Shown here: positions 1 to 9,311 of the stretch, piece after piece
Layout of the letters: each line of letters begins with the position of its first letter
Numbering within the stretch: the first letter of the stretch is position 1
NCBI GenBank assembly: GCA_942491485.1
Contig: CALOAX010000018.1
Location: 124,001-188,000 of the forward strand
Direction of reading: 5' to 3'
From: Desulfoluna sp942491485
GTDB lineage: Bacteria > Desulfobacterota > Desulfobacteria > Desulfobacterales > Desulfolunaceae
DNA length: 64,000 nucleotides
Program-made: the position numbers and the translations under genes
Notes under the pieces: generated by a model
Seen by the model: only the letters and a program-made list of their open reading frames with translations
Database searches by the model: none
What the model was told of the DNA's origin: nothing

Positions 1-1750
1 TGGGCAGGCCGGTGGTATCCTTGCCCATGACCTGCATGATGCTGTTGAACAGGACCGAAGGGCTGAATGGCTTGACAATAAACCCATCAATCCCGGCCGA
101 TTCGGCCTGCTGCATGATGTCTCCCCCGCTGTAGGAGGTCGCCATGATAATGGTCGGTATCTTTGGCAGGCCGGTGTTTGTTTTGATCCGTCTCGATGCC
201 TCGATTCCATCCATTCCGGGCATTTGCCAGTCCATGGTTACCAGGTCATAGGAGCTGTTTTCGCCGGACTTCTCCAGTGCGGAAAGTCCTTCCTCTCCGG
301 AAGAGGCCAGGGTGACGTCAAAGGAGAAGGATTCCAGCATGGTTTTAAGAAGTTTCCGGGCTGTGGCATTGTCATCCACAACCAGAACCTTCATTCCGCG
401 CAGGTCGGGCGTGGGTTCAAACGCCTTTTCCTCTTTCTCCTCTCCATGCCCGAAGACAGCGGTAAAGGTGAAGGTGCTTCCCTTGCCCGGTTCGCTGTCA
501 ACCCAGACGTCACCCCCCATCATGTCGACCAGGTTATGGCAGATGGTCAGCCCGAGTCCGGTTCCGCCATATTTTCGGGTGGTGGAGGTGTCTGCCTGGG
601 TAAAGGGTTGGAAGAGGTTGTTGATCTGTTCACCGGTCATTCCGATGCCCGTGTCTTTTATTGAGAATTTGAGGCCGACCTGGTCCTCTTTTTCTCCTGT
701 TAAATCCGTTGAGATGACAATCTCGCCCTCCGCGGTAAACTTGAGGGCGTTGTTGGTCAGGTTGGTCAGAATCTGGCCCAACCTTAAGGGGTCACCGATA
801 AGAAACCGAGGAACGTCCGGTGCCGTGACGAAATGAACCTCGAGTTTTTCCATTTCGGATGCTTTGACTTGCACAAGGTTGGCCACGTTGCTCAGCACGT
901 CGTCGAGGTTGAACTCCACCGACTCCATGTCCAGTTTGCCGGCTTCAATTTTTGAGAAATCAAGAATGTCATTGATGATACCGAGAAGGGATTGGGACGA
1001 GGATTGGATTTTTCCCACATAATCGGTCTGTTTAGGGGTGAGCTTCGTTTGGGACATGAGATAGTTCATGCCGATGATGGCGTTCATGGGGGTGCGGATT
1101 TCATGGCTCATGTTGGCAAGGAAGTCGCTTTTGGCCTTGGTGGCCAATTCCGCTTCTTTTTTTGCATCGTCCAGGTCGTCCATGATGTTGAGCATGGCTT
1201 TTCTTGCCCTGGCAAGTTCCTTGACCTGTTTTTGAAGTTTTTCAGTGGCGTCCTCGGTGCGATCCTTGGCAACCTGGAGTTCCCGGGTTGAACGTTTGAG
1301 CTCCTTGTTTTTCTTCAGGAGGTCACTCAGTAACTGCTCCCGGGACGGTTGGGAAAGAAGTTGTTGTATCGTTTCAATAAAGCTGTCCGAAGGGGAATAA
1401 TCCGGGTCAGGAAGTAGTTTGAACCCGGAAAATCGTGACGGAGCATCATCGGGTGCATCCGTTTCAATGGCGTCAAAAAAACGGGATGCCGCAGGGGCCC
1501 ACCGCAGGGTCTCTTTGCAGCTGATTGAAAAGAGAAGGCCTTTGCCATCTTCGGTGCGGCTCAAGTCGATGGCGCTGTCTACACTGATATTTTTGCTCAG
1601 GGCAGGGCGTGACAGTTCTGTAAATATGGTTGCCATCCGGGCTGCGTGGATATCATTAAATCCGAAACGGCTCGACAAATCATAGACCTTCTGTCCTGCC
1701 TCTTTGAGGGCTTCGGGCGTCGAAATGGTTAACCTGCCAAGCTCAATCAT
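1..1750 (-). CDS. Hybrid sensor histidine kinase/response regulator (partial, 3' end beyond window)
   Basis: The reading frame runs from an ATG at 1750 to the left edge with no stop, so the C-terminus is missing. Domains in order: an N-terminal region of about 110 residues with a TELSR segment resembling the ATPase fold of RsbT-like proteins; a coiled coil; a HisKA domain with the H-box NMSHEIRTPMNAIIG; a HATPase domain with DTGIGM and GGTGLGL boxes; and a receiver with VLVVDDN and the phospho-acceptor in TMDWQMPGMDG. No membrane segment is visible, so it is probably cytosolic. Its ATG overlaps the rsbX stop (ATGA at 1750-1747), which implies translational coupling. The context suggests it is the output of the stressosome upstream. 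The family is certain; the link to the stressosome is inferred. Confidence 0.9.
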   Translation of the reverse strand, partial: MIELGRLTISTPEALKEAGQKVYDLSSRFGFNDIHAARMATIFTELSRPALSKNISVDSAIDLSRTEDGKGLLFSISCKETLRWAPAASRFFDAIETDAPDDAPSRFSGFKLLPDPDYSPSDSFIETIQQLLSQPSREQLLSDLLKKNKELKRSTRELQVAKDRTEDATEKLQKQVKELARARKAMLNIMDDLDDAKKEAELATKAKSDFLANMSHEIRTPMNAIIGMNYLMSQTKLTPKQTDYVGKIQSSSQSLLGIINDILDFSKIEAGKLDMESVEFNLDDVLSNVANLVQVKASEMEKLEVHFVTAPDVPRFLIGDPLRLGQILTNLTNNALKFTAEGEIVISTDLTGEKEDQVGLKFSIKDTGIGMTGEQINNLFQPFTQADTSTTRKYGGTGLGLTICHNLVDMMGGDVWVDSEPGKGSTFTFTAVFGHGEEKEEKAFEPTPDLRGMKVLVVDDNATARKLLKTMLESFSFDVTLASSGEEGLSALEKSGENSSYDLVTMDWQMPGMDGIEASRRIKTNTGLPKIPTIIMATSYSGGDIMQQAESAGIDGFIVKPFSPSVLFNSIMQVMGKDTTGLP

Positions 1751-2334
1751 ATTCCGTACCTCAGTGCAATACATGACGCGTCGTCATTGGTTTTACCCAG
1801 TGTCTCAATAAACGCGGCGCTTATGTCCCTGGCGTTTCCCATGAGAATCTCGGGATAATCAATCAGGTCAAAGTGTTCCCGGATGCCGTCAGAGCTCATG
1901 AGGAAAATGTCTCCCGGGTAGAGTTTGACCTGGCTCTCGGTGGGGGAGGGGATCATGTAGCCGAGGATGCCCTCCCTGGTGATCAGCCGCTTGGTTTTGC
2001 TTCCAAAAAGTTTGATGCTGATGTTGCCCACACCGGAATACTTGAGAATCCCTGTGTTGCAATTGAGCCTGCAGGCGGCAGCAACGGCACCACGGGTCCC
2101 CTGCAGGTTCCCATGCAGCCCTTTCAGCAGTGCTGTCAGGTCGTCTTTATAATGGGCGGCCAGATACCTCTCCGCCAGGACGGCAACATCAAAGGCTTCT
2201 TTGCCGTGTCCCAGGGCATCGATAAGCGCCATGAAGCACTGGTTGTCGTGCTCCCTGACAAGGCCTGTGTCGCCACACTCATCGTCTGCTCCGCTCAATG
2301 AACGTTTTATGACGTGATAATCGATTTCCTGCAT
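1747..2334 (-). CDS. rsbX: RsbX-like PP2C/SpoIIE-family phosphatase
   Basis: This 195-residue protein has the single-domain layout of RsbX, with the metal-binding motifs ALIDALGHGKEA, SGVGNISIK and SSDGIREHF and a late NDDASC motif. In characterised stressosomes RsbX dephosphorylates RsbR and RsbS and resets the complex. The gene starts 3 nt after the rsbT stop and overlaps the hybrid kinase start by 4 nt, so all are probably co-transcribed. The family call is secure from motifs and gene order; activity here is inferred. Confidence 0.88.
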   Translation of the reverse strand: MQEIDYHVIKRSLSGADDECGDTGLVREHDNQCFMALIDALGHGKEAFDVAVLAERYLAAHYKDDLTALLKGLHGNLQGTRGAVAAACRLNCNTGILKYSGVGNISIKLFGSKTKRLITREGILGYMIPSPTESQVKLYPGDIFLMSSDGIREHFDLIDYPEILMGNARDISAAFIETLGKTNDDASCIALRYGI

Positions 2335-2337
2335 GGA

Positions 2338-2748
2338 TCACTCGAGCCATTTTTTTGCGATGATACAGGTTCCCTGCCCCGGGGCAGACGTGATTTTAAA
2401 TTCATCCATGATTCTTTTGACACTCGGCAGCCCCAGGCCAAGTCCATTGCCGGAGCTGTAGTTTTCCGTGACGGCTTTCCGGATGTCGTGCATTCCAGGG
2501 CCGTAATCTTCCGCTGTGACTTCGAATCCGATTTTATCGCTCGTTTTGATTTTTCTCAGGGTAATGGTGCCCGTATCTCCATATCGTATGATATTCGTTG
2601 AAAGCTCGGACACAGCTGAAGCAATCAGGTACTGACGGGTTTCATCAAAGCCTATCTGGAGCAGCATCTGCCTGGCACTGTACACGACCTGGGCATTGTC
2701 GGATGGTTGAGACACGTCAAATACAAGCCCCTCACCGGGTTCAGCCAT
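2338..2748 (-). CDS. rsbT: RsbT-like serine-protein kinase/anti-sigma ATPase
   Basis: A 136-residue HATPase_c_2 domain with the SAVSELSTNIIRYG N-box, the DYGPGM G1 box and a GLGLGLPSVKRIMD G2 box. RsbT phosphorylates stressosome STAS domains and is then released to act on a downstream partner. The ATG at 2748 is chosen because AGGAGG lies 6 nt upstream; the longer frame to 2805 would lie inside rsbS. The gene overlaps the rsbS stop by 8 nt, which suggests coupling. No RsbU-type phosphatase or sigma-B gene is visible; the hybrid kinase is the likely output. Confidence 0.9.
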   Translation of the reverse strand: MAEPGEGLVFDVSQPSDNAQVVYSARQMLLQIGFDETRQYLIASAVSELSTNIIRYGDTGTITLRKIKTSDKIGFEVTAEDYGPGMHDIRKAVTENYSSGNGLGLGLPSVKRIMDEFKITSAPGQGTCIIAKKWLE

Positions 2749-3217
2749 CTTCAGCCTCCTCGGTGAACCCATCGCTTTCAGGGGAGGCTTCAATCCGTTC
2801 CTCATCCTCAGCTTCGGGTTGAGTGGGGCCAGGGGTTCTGTGCTTCAGTAGTTCAAACGCATCTTCCGTGGTCACAGCCGTGAGAATGCCATCAAGGTCC
2901 ATGTCAAGATCAACCAGTGCAGATGCAACACCGGGTCGAATCCCTACAAAAACGGGCGTTGCTCCAAGCATGGCAATGGCGCTGTTGGTGTTTTTGAAAA
3001 TCGTGAACGTATATGAATCCATCATCTTGATGGAGGCGATATTGATGATGACCCGCTTTATCCGGGTTGCTTGTATCCGGGCCAGAACCTCTTTTCCAAG
3101 GCGGGTGAGCATGTCGGGATCCACATTCCCGCCCACAGGAACAACCAGGCAGCCATCCACGACATCCATGCCTGTGGCCGATCCATCCGATCGGTTATTC
3201 ATCGCAGTTGTCTCCAT
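2741..3217 (-). CDS. rsbS: RsbS-like STAS-domain stressosome scaffold
   Basis: A single STAS domain of about 110 residues followed by an acidic Glu/Pro-rich tail of about 40 residues. The conserved RsbT phosphorylation site is visible as IKMMDSYTFTIFK (Ser in the DS pair). In known systems RsbS and RsbR co-assemble into the roughly 1.8 MDa stressosome that holds RsbT. The start at 3217 has a GGAG four nt upstream. The acidic tail is longer than in Bacillus RsbS and has no assigned role. It sits between rsbR and rsbT in the canonical R-S-T order. Confidence 0.9.
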   Translation of the reverse strand: METTAMNNRSDGSATGMDVVDGCLVVPVGGNVDPDMLTRLGKEVLARIQATRIKRVIINIASIKMMDSYTFTIFKNTNSAIAMLGATPVFVGIRPGVASALVDLDMDLDGILTAVTTEDAFELLKHRTPGPTQPEAEDEERIEASPESDGFTEEAEDG

Positions 3218-3227
3218 GGTCTCCGGG

Positions 3228-4028
3228 TTATTTCCTGCTGGCCACCACGAGGTTCATGATGCTGAAGGCATCGGACAATGCATCCTGAAGGGTGGAGTTT
3301 GTTGCAATATCCCCCAGCTCAATGCCCAGCTGAACAAGGGTTTCGGCAACGGCCGGCGAGATTCCTGAAATGATGCAGCGGCACCCCATCAGCTTTGTGG
3401 CCTTGGCAATTTTGATCAGGTGATTGGCCACCGCAGTATCCACCGCTGCCACCCCCTGGATGTCCAGAATGATCACCTTGGCAGAGGTGTCCATGATTTT
3501 TTCCAGCATGGTATTCATCATCTGCTGGGCCCGGAGAGAATCGACAACCCCCACCACCGGGAGGATGACGACCCTGTCCCACAGCTTGATGGCCGGCGTT
3601 GAGATCTCCATGATGGTGCGACTCTGTTCTTTGAGTTTTTTCTCCTGTCGGACCCTTTCTGTTATGTCAATGATGTACTCCAGCCCCCCCACAACCTCTC
3701 CATCCCCATTTTTCAAGGACGCAGCGGTGTATTCAATGGGGACGGTTCTTCCATTGACGGTTATTTCATTGCGGACGGTGCAGGCGTCGCCACCGGACAT
3801 GGCTTTCTGCATCCGGCATTCAGGGGTCTGGCAGTGCAGCGAGTTGAAGACCTCATAGCACCGCTTGTTTTGGATGGTTTCCCAGGATGTCCCGAGGAAC
3901 TTGACCCCGGCATTGTTCATGAAAATAAGCTCCATCTCCCTGTTCACCGCCATGACGGGTGTCGGGACCTGGTTGAGAACGTTCAATGCCAGCTCGTTGT
4001 TTATTTGGCCGTTTTGGGTTTCACTCAT
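3228..4028 (-). CDS. rsbR: RsbR-like stressosome sensor (PAS plus STAS)
   Basis: A 266-residue protein with an N-terminal PAS domain (about residues 15-130), a short linker helix, and a C-terminal STAS domain (about 145-260) containing LDIQGVAAVDTAVANHL. Bacillus RsbR carries a globin-like sensor; here a PAS domain replaces it. The PAS has a cysteine cluster (NKRCYEV, LHCQTPECRM) of the kind seen in small-ligand or redox PAS domains. Two tandem ATGs are present; 4028 is preferred because AGGAG lies 7 nt upstream. It is the first core stressosome gene after the large periplasmic sensor. Confidence 0.9.
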   Translation of the reverse strand: MSETQNGQINNELALNVLNQVPTPVMAVNREMELIFMNNAGVKFLGTSWETIQNKRCYEVFNSLHCQTPECRMQKAMSGGDACTVRNEITVNGRTVPIEYTAASLKNGDGEVVGGLEYIIDITERVRQEKKLKEQSRTIMEISTPAIKLWDRVVILPVVGVVDSLRAQQMMNTMLEKIMDTSAKVIILDIQGVAAVDTAVANHLIKIAKATKLMGCRCIISGISPAVAETLVQLGIELGDIATNSTLQDALSDAFSIMNLVVASRK

Positions 4029-4069
4029 CATCGAACTCCTTTGTCTGACGGGTGTTTGCGATTGAATGA

Positions 4070-7000
4070 CTACCTTATTTTATATTTTATCTCATGGCCC
4101 ATGCCCGTGAGCAGTTGGTTGATTTCATCTTTCAACTGAATCATTTTTTCTTCACGGCCGATGGCCAGTTTGTTGAATTGTTCCAGTTCGTCCATGTTTT
4201 GGCGTAACTCTTTTTCTGCCCTTTTGCGGTCTGTGATGTCTCGGACAAAGGCGACCCCGAACTCCTGACTTCCGAGTTCCATGTAATTGATGGCGATCTC
4301 CACCGGGATAGAACGGCCATCCCTTGTCAGGTGCACGGACTCCAGTGAAAGGGAGCGTTTTGCCTTAACGTCATTCCAGAACTCGCCCCATGTCGCTTCG
4401 GAGTAGGTGGGATCTATATCGTGAGCGAGCATTGAGGTCAGTTCACTCTTTGTGTATCCCAGGGTCTTGCAGGCGGCTTCATTCACGTACGTCACTCTTC
4501 CGGTATGGTCCAACCAGAAAACCGCATCCGATGCCCGATCTACGGTAAACTTGGTAAACTGCAGATTCGCCTCCACCCGTTTTTCTTTGATGATTCCCCA
4601 CATATTCTGCATAAAGAGGGTGAGTTGTCTGATGTCGGAGTCCATGTAAAGGGTTGGCTTGTTCCCGACTCCGGCCACCAGCACCATGCGATCGCCGTCA
4701 AACACAGGCACGCTCATGTGACGAACAAGGGGAACATGGCCTTCCGGCAGCTCTTTTCTGTTGGGGTGGGTGGGATAATCGTTGTGAACCGCCGGCTTTT
4801 TTTCCCGCACGGAATCTGCCCAGATACCGGCCTCTTCAAGGGGAAAGTGTGGGTTCTTCTTGGCCGTGCAGTATGCTTCGGTGTTTTTCGACCATGCGAA
4901 CAGGCTCAGGGTTTTTTGATCGGGATTTACGAAGTGCAGGTAACCGATCTGGCTGTCGGTTAAGCGGACACACTCCTCAAGGGCATATTCCATGAGCTGC
5001 TCTTCACGGATCTCCTTTACCTGGCTGAGTTTCAGCAAGGCTTCGAGGCGTTCCTCATCCAGCTTCAATTGGGCCTGGGCTTTTTTCCGTTGTCCGACTT
5101 CGGTTTGGAGTTTCCGGTTCCAGTAAAAGAGGATGAGGACAACCAGCAAGGCCGGTACAGCACCTTTCCACAGAAGCGAATAGTCAAACCCGTGCTCATA
5201 GGTTATGGAGACCCATCGGTAAAAGATTTCTGTGCGTTTTTGTTCCGGAATGGCGTCCAGGGCCTTTTGCATGATGCCGGCAAGCAGTGCTTTGTCCTTT
5301 GGCACACCGATGCAAAGGTCGAATTTAAAGGAGGTTTCACCGGTGATTTTGAGGCCGGGGATTCCTTCCCGTCCCATGATGTGGCTGATGGAGCTCAGGC
5401 TGTCCAAAAATGCATCCGCGTTTCCCTTCTGAACCAGCCTCAGGCCTTCCGATACGTTGCCCACAAGGATCAGCGGGAGATCCGGATATTCATTTTTCAG
5501 AAAATCATGTGAGGCATAGCCGTTCACCACGGCAATCGCTTTTCCTCTCAGAGTCTCTATCTTGTCGATATAGGAGTAATCCAGGTTGGTGACGATCACC
5601 ATGGGGAAACTTAAGTAAGGGGTCGTGAAATGGAGGTACGCTTCTCGTTGCGGTGTGCGGGTCACTGCGGAGAGAATATCAATCTCTCCGGCCTTGGCCG
5701 CATCAATGGTCGCCTGCCAGTCCCGGGGCGCCGAGGCTTCGATGGAAATATCCAGGATATCGGAAATCAGAGCCATGTACTCAGCGCTCATGCCTTGGTA
5801 CCTTCCCTTTTCATCGGCATATTCAACCGGCGGCCAGCCAGTGTCGTAACCGAGGCGGAGTCGTTTGTTGTTCTCCAGCCACTCCTGTTCCTTCTCGGTC
5901 AACTCTACCTGGATTGTTTTGTTTGCCTGCGGTTGAACCAGCCACTTGTTTCTGAGGCTCATTTTTTCACCATAAGAGATGCTGTCCTTGGCTTTTTGCA
6001 GGACATCTCGCAGGATGGGCCAGTCTTTTCTCACGCCAATATTCAGGACATTGTCGAATCGTGAATCCTCGACATTCCCGGACAGCCTCAGCCCGGAGAT
6101 ACTGTGCTCGAGTATGAGGTGGTTTGTAACCGCGGGTTCACCCAAGGCAGCGTCCGCTTTCCCGAGCAGGACAGCTTCCAGGGCTTCCAGGTTGTCCTTC
6201 ACCAGGTGCATCGTGATTTGGGGATAGTGGCGGCGGATCAATTCCGCCTCAAAAAAACCTTTTGGCAGGGACACTGTCTTGCCTTCCAACCCATCCAGGC
6301 TTTGGACAGCAGGAGAGTCCTCACGCACATAGATACCTACCAGGCTGCGAATATAGTCATCGGTGAAGTTGATATACGAACGCCGGTCTTCCGTATTGAC
6401 GATATTGAGCATGACATCGAGCTCTTTTGCTTTGATCATCTCCAGGAACTCAGCCCAATCAGGACCGGATACATACTCGGTTTTTATGCCCAGGCGCTGG
6501 GCCAGCAGGTTCATGTAATCGATGGAGTAACCCTTGGGGGCCCCGTTCTTATTGAAGTTGAACGGCACCCAATTCTGTTCGTTGTGTACGCGGATCACAG
6601 GATGCTGGATCAACCAGCTTCGTTCAGCCGGGGTCAATTTCAGTTTGGGCTCCATGGTCAGGTATTCACCGATCCATCGGTGATGTATGGCATTGATCTC
6701 TTCCGGGGTGATGTCCGCAAGGGCTCGGTCGAGGATCCCGGCAAGGACCGGGTAGTCCTTGCGGGTGCCAATCGTAAGGACCGCCGGTGGTTTCTCCATT
6801 CGCCCCTGAATGGTCAGGTTGACCAGCAGCTCTTTTCTCATGATGTATGTCACCACGGCGCGGTTGCCGGCGTAGGCGTCTGCTTCGCCCCTTGCGACCG
6901 CTCCTAAAGCCTTGCTGGTGGAGTCGTACTCTTTCACGATGACGTCGGGGTGGTTTTTCTGAAAGTACCTGACATTGTAAAACCCCTGTTCCAGGGCCAC

Positions 7001-7591
7001 TGTTTTTCCTGCCAGTTCATTTTCGGTTTCAAAGGCTGGGCCTTCTTTGTTGCCCACCAGCACGTGGGGAATGCTCAGGTAGGGCCTTGTGAAGTTAAAG
7101 AACGCTTCGCGTTCTTTCTTGGGGGTGATGTCCATCAGGGCATCGAGTTTGTTTGATTTCACCTGTTCAACGCTGTCCCTGAAGGGCAGGGGAACCACCG
7201 TTAAGATGCCGTTGAGACGCTTGTTCAGTGCGTTGAGGTAGTCGACGCCGATGCCTTGAGGCACTCCCTGCTTGTCCACAAAATTCAGGGGTGGCCAGGC
7301 ATCCATGACCCCCACATGGATATCGGGGTGCTCTTTCAACCACGCCTCCTCCTCTTCTGTGAGCGGCAGGGTGATTTTTTCAGGTGGCGTTTCTTCAGGT
7401 CCGGCAGTTCGTTCACTGGCATGGGCTTGAGCATGAAAAAAGGCGGGAACGTAGGCGGTGTTGCTCTCACGGTATGCGGCGGTGACATGATCAGGAAGAG
7501 TGGTCGCAGAAACGCGGGTGATTGCAGATATCGCAATGAGAACCGCGGTCGTAACTACGAATGGTACGGAACAATTCCTGAGGATGCCCAT
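4070..7591 (-). CDS. Periplasmic sensor with three SBP_bac_3 domains, TM, GAF and PAS, no kinase
   Basis: A 1173-residue protein. It has a signal peptide (about 1-30) and three tandem extracytoplasmic solute-binding-type domains (about 75-310, 320-555 and 565-800, each with a repeated GVxxxWPPxxF or related entry motif). One transmembrane helix follows (GAVPALLVVLILFYW, about 815). The cytosolic part carries a coiled coil, a GAF domain (about 865-1010) and a PAS domain (about 1015-1130), and the protein ends in a coiled coil about 45 residues after the PAS. No HisKA, HATPase, GGDEF or other output domain is present before the stop. It is the first gene of the stressosome operon, 41 nt before rsbR, so the simplest inference is that it signals through RsbR or the downstream hybrid kinase. 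Confidence 0.88.
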   Translation of the reverse strand: MGILRNCSVPFVVTTAVLIAISAITRVSATTLPDHVTAAYRESNTAYVPAFFHAQAHASERTAGPEETPPEKITLPLTEEEEAWLKEHPDIHVGVMDAWPPLNFVDKQGVPQGIGVDYLNALNKRLNGILTVVPLPFRDSVEQVKSNKLDALMDITPKKEREAFFNFTRPYLSIPHVLVGNKEGPAFETENELAGKTVALEQGFYNVRYFQKNHPDVIVKEYDSTSKALGAVARGEADAYAGNRAVVTYIMRKELLVNLTIQGRMEKPPAVLTIGTRKDYPVLAGILDRALADITPEEINAIHHRWIGEYLTMEPKLKLTPAERSWLIQHPVIRVHNEQNWVPFNFNKNGAPKGYSIDYMNLLAQRLGIKTEYVSGPDWAEFLEMIKAKELDVMLNIVNTEDRRSYINFTDDYIRSLVGIYVREDSPAVQSLDGLEGKTVSLPKGFFEAELIRRHYPQITMHLVKDNLEALEAVLLGKADAALGEPAVTNHLILEHSISGLRLSGNVEDSRFDNVLNIGVRKDWPILRDVLQKAKDSISYGEKMSLRNKWLVQPQANKTIQVELTEKEQEWLENNKRLRLGYDTGWPPVEYADEKGRYQGMSAEYMALISDILDISIEASAPRDWQATIDAAKAGEIDILSAVTRTPQREAYLHFTTPYLSFPMVIVTNLDYSYIDKIETLRGKAIAVVNGYASHDFLKNEYPDLPLILVGNVSEGLRLVQKGNADAFLDSLSSISHIMGREGIPGLKITGETSFKFDLCIGVPKDKALLAGIMQKALDAIPEQKRTEIFYRWVSITYEHGFDYSLLWKGAVPALLVVLILFYWNRKLQTEVGQRKKAQAQLKLDEERLEALLKLSQVKEIREEQLMEYALEECVRLTDSQIGYLHFVNPDQKTLSLFAWSKNTEAYCTAKKNPHFPLEEAGIWADSVREKKPAVHNDYPTHPNRKELPEGHVPLVRHMSVPVFDGDRMVLVAGVGNKPTLYMDSDIRQLTLFMQNMWGIIKEKRVEANLQFTKFTVDRASDAVFWLDHTGRVTYVNEAACKTLGYTKSELTSMLAHDIDPTYSEATWGEFWNDVKAKRSLSLESVHLTRDGRSIPVEIAINYMELGSQEFGVAFVRDITDRKRAEKELRQNMDELEQFNKLAIGREEKMIQLKDEINQLLTGMGHEIKYKIR

Positions 7592-8283
7592 GACGGATAC
7601 TCCGGTGTTTTGTTAAGCCATTGCAGTTTGGAGTGATGCAGGCACAGTGGGGGATCAGGATTCAATCAACAGGTTGTGATCGGTGTGCTGGCTGTGGGAC
7701 CAATGGAGTTGTCTTGAGTGCAAACGATTCTGTTTCGTAAGTCTTTACCTGTAAGGCGAGTGCGCAGCGTGTTATGTGATTTCGGAAGCATCGTGTTTGA
7801 ACGGAGGGTGAGGTGGCGCAAGCTGCGGCACAATTACATGTGTTTCGGGTAATTCTTTGAGTTGTTGATTTTCCAGTGGCTTTCGGGTGAATGGTTGCGA
7901 TTAAAAGATCATCATGTCTGACAGGGTAACGGTCAGTGCATGGTGATGGTACGCTCTTTAATGAATAAAGATATGGGGATCCGCTGTTCACATCAATTGA
8001 AACAAAGGGCTCTCTTTTGAGCGCATTATAATTCAATGAATATACCATATTTCTGGTAATAATTGAATCAATGCATGGCCCGGATATTTTAAATTGAAAT
8101 TAACCCGCTGCGATTACGTTCCACTGCTTTGGCTTGGTCGTTTTCTCATGAAATACCCGGGATAGGGGGGGATTGCCTGTTGCCATGGGTGGAGATCGTA
8201 ACGAAGCCTCCGGCGGCTATTTGTGTGGCCGCCGGGGCATGCTTGTGACCCTGATTTTGATCGTGGGTGTCACAGGTGAGTGG
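7592..8283. other. Intergenic region without a convincing gene
   Basis: This divergent spacer of about 690 bp lies upstream of the sensor/stressosome operon and beyond the 3' end of the hydrolase gene. A 128-codon minus frame (7662-8048) has a His/Thr/Arg-rich composition, no recognisable domain and no strong ribosome site, and is treated as non-coding. A solitary terminal-inverted-repeat-like end lies at 8141-8165. Confidence 0.5.
8141..8165 (-). repeat. Solitary end of the ~255-bp TIR element
   Basis: Read on the minus strand, these 25 bases match the left ends of the elements at 13670 and 17649 (core CCCGGRTATTTCATGA). No partner end is visible nearby, so this is an element remnant. Confidence 0.5.
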
Positions 8284-9096
8284 TTATTCCGCTTCAAGGT
8301 GCCGGTTGAAAAAGTCGAGGACCCGTTCACGGTAAGCCTCCGGCGCCGCATCCACACACTGGATGTGCCCTGCTCCGGGGACGATCCACAGTTCAGAGGG
8401 AATGGGGCTCATATCATTGAAGCGGTGACCCATGTCCGGCGGGCTGAGGTGGTCCTCCTCTCCGTGGATGAAGAGAATCCCCTTGAGCTTTTTCAGGCAG
8501 GGCGCGTGGTGGATCGCTTTCATTTTATTGGTTTCGCTTTTGGGTACAAAAAGTGAGGTGACCTTGATGACATAGTACCGTGTGGGGAAGTGGACCCAGA
8601 ACTCCTCCAGGGAGGTAAAAGCCCCTTCGGCCACCACCACATCAAAGTCATGATCCGGGTTTGAGCAGGCGCAGATCCCCATGGCGCCCCCCATGGATAC
8701 CCCCAAGAGCCCCTGGGGCAGGGACGGACTGAGTTTTTTCAGCTCCCTGCCTGCGGCCAGAATATCCCCCGGCCATTCAAAATCGATGTTTTCGCTGTCC
8801 CCGAATCCATTAAAATCAAACAAGAGGACATTGTACCCCTCCTCCCTCAAGGCATCCGCCATGCCGGATTTTAGGTAAAATCCCTTTGCCGCTGATTTCA
8901 TGGGGTGGGCGCACACAATGTTTCCCTTAGGGGCCTCTGTGTCGGCCGGCCCGTAAAGACCCGCCATCTTTGCACCGGTGAGGCTTGCAAACGTCAGCTC
9001 CTGCCAACTCTCTTTTCCAGCATACCCTTCAGGCCACTTCCACCCGTCAACGGGGGCTCCGAAAAAGCGATCTTTAATCCACGGATAAATCGACAC
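8284..9096 (-). CDS. Alpha/beta hydrolase (serine hydrolase fold)
   Basis: A 270-residue alpha/beta hydrolase with the nucleophile elbow GVSMGG (GLLGVSMGGAMGICA), an HGEEDHL acid-loop motif and a terminal catalytic-His region PGAGHIQCV. It lacks a signal peptide and is presumably cytosolic; the substrate is unknown. The GTG at 9096 is taken as the start because AAAGGA precedes it at 6 nt. The longer TTG-initiated frame to 9171 would run into the repeat at 9145-9198. The gene is divergent from the GlxA-type regulator across a repeat-filled spacer. Confidence 0.8.
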   Translation of the reverse strand: MSIYPWIKDRFFGAPVDGWKWPEGYAGKESWQELTFASLTGAKMAGLYGPADTEAPKGNIVCAHPMKSAAKGFYLKSGMADALREEGYNVLLFDFNGFGDSENIDFEWPGDILAAGRELKKLSPSLPQGLLGVSMGGAMGICACSNPDHDFDVVVAEGAFTSLEEFWVHFPTRYYVIKVTSLFVPKSETNKMKAIHHAPCLKKLKGILFIHGEEDHLSPPDMGHRFNDMSPIPSELWIVPGAGHIQCVDAAPEAYRERVLDFFNRHLEAE

Positions 9097-9144
9097 GAGT
9101 TTGTTCCTTTCACAGTAGTTTTTGTAACTATTCAGCTCAATATT

Positions 9145-9198
9145 ACCTCCGGCGGCCCTGCCGGGGGCCAAACTTTTGAAAAGTTTGATAAACAGGTC
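9145..9198 (+). repeat. 53-bp repeat, inverted copy of 55873-55925
   Basis: This unit begins CCTCCGGCGGCCCTGCCGGG and ends in the palindromic AAACTTTTGAAAAGTTT followed by ATAAACAGGT. A nearly identical copy in the opposite orientation lies at 55873-55925, some 47 kb away. It has the same CCTCCGGCGG terminus as the structured intergenic repeat family. Confidence 0.75.
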
Positions 9199-9260
9199 TT
9201 AAAGGCTAATCGCATGCTCCACCGATGCTGTAAACCATATGCTTCTGGTGTAACGAGTAT

Positions 9261-9311
9261 GCCGCTTCCTTTTCTCTCAGACCCTGCGGGGCTGAGAGAA
9301 AAGGAAGCGGC
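9261..9311. repeat. Perfect 20-bp inverted repeat
   Basis: Bases 9261-9280 (GCCGCTTCCTTTTCTCTCAG) are exactly complementary to 9292-9311 around an 11-nt GC-rich loop. The hairpin sits in the spacer bounded by CCTCCGGCGG at about 9146 and CCGCCGGAGG at about 9351. It therefore occupies the same position as the variable stems of the structured repeat family. There is no T-tract, so a simple terminator is unlikely. Confidence 0.8.

Noticed and set aside
7662..8048. 128-codon minus-strand frame upstream of the sensor gene
   Set aside because: Composition is atypical, with no domain and no Shine-Dalgarno; it is more likely spacer.
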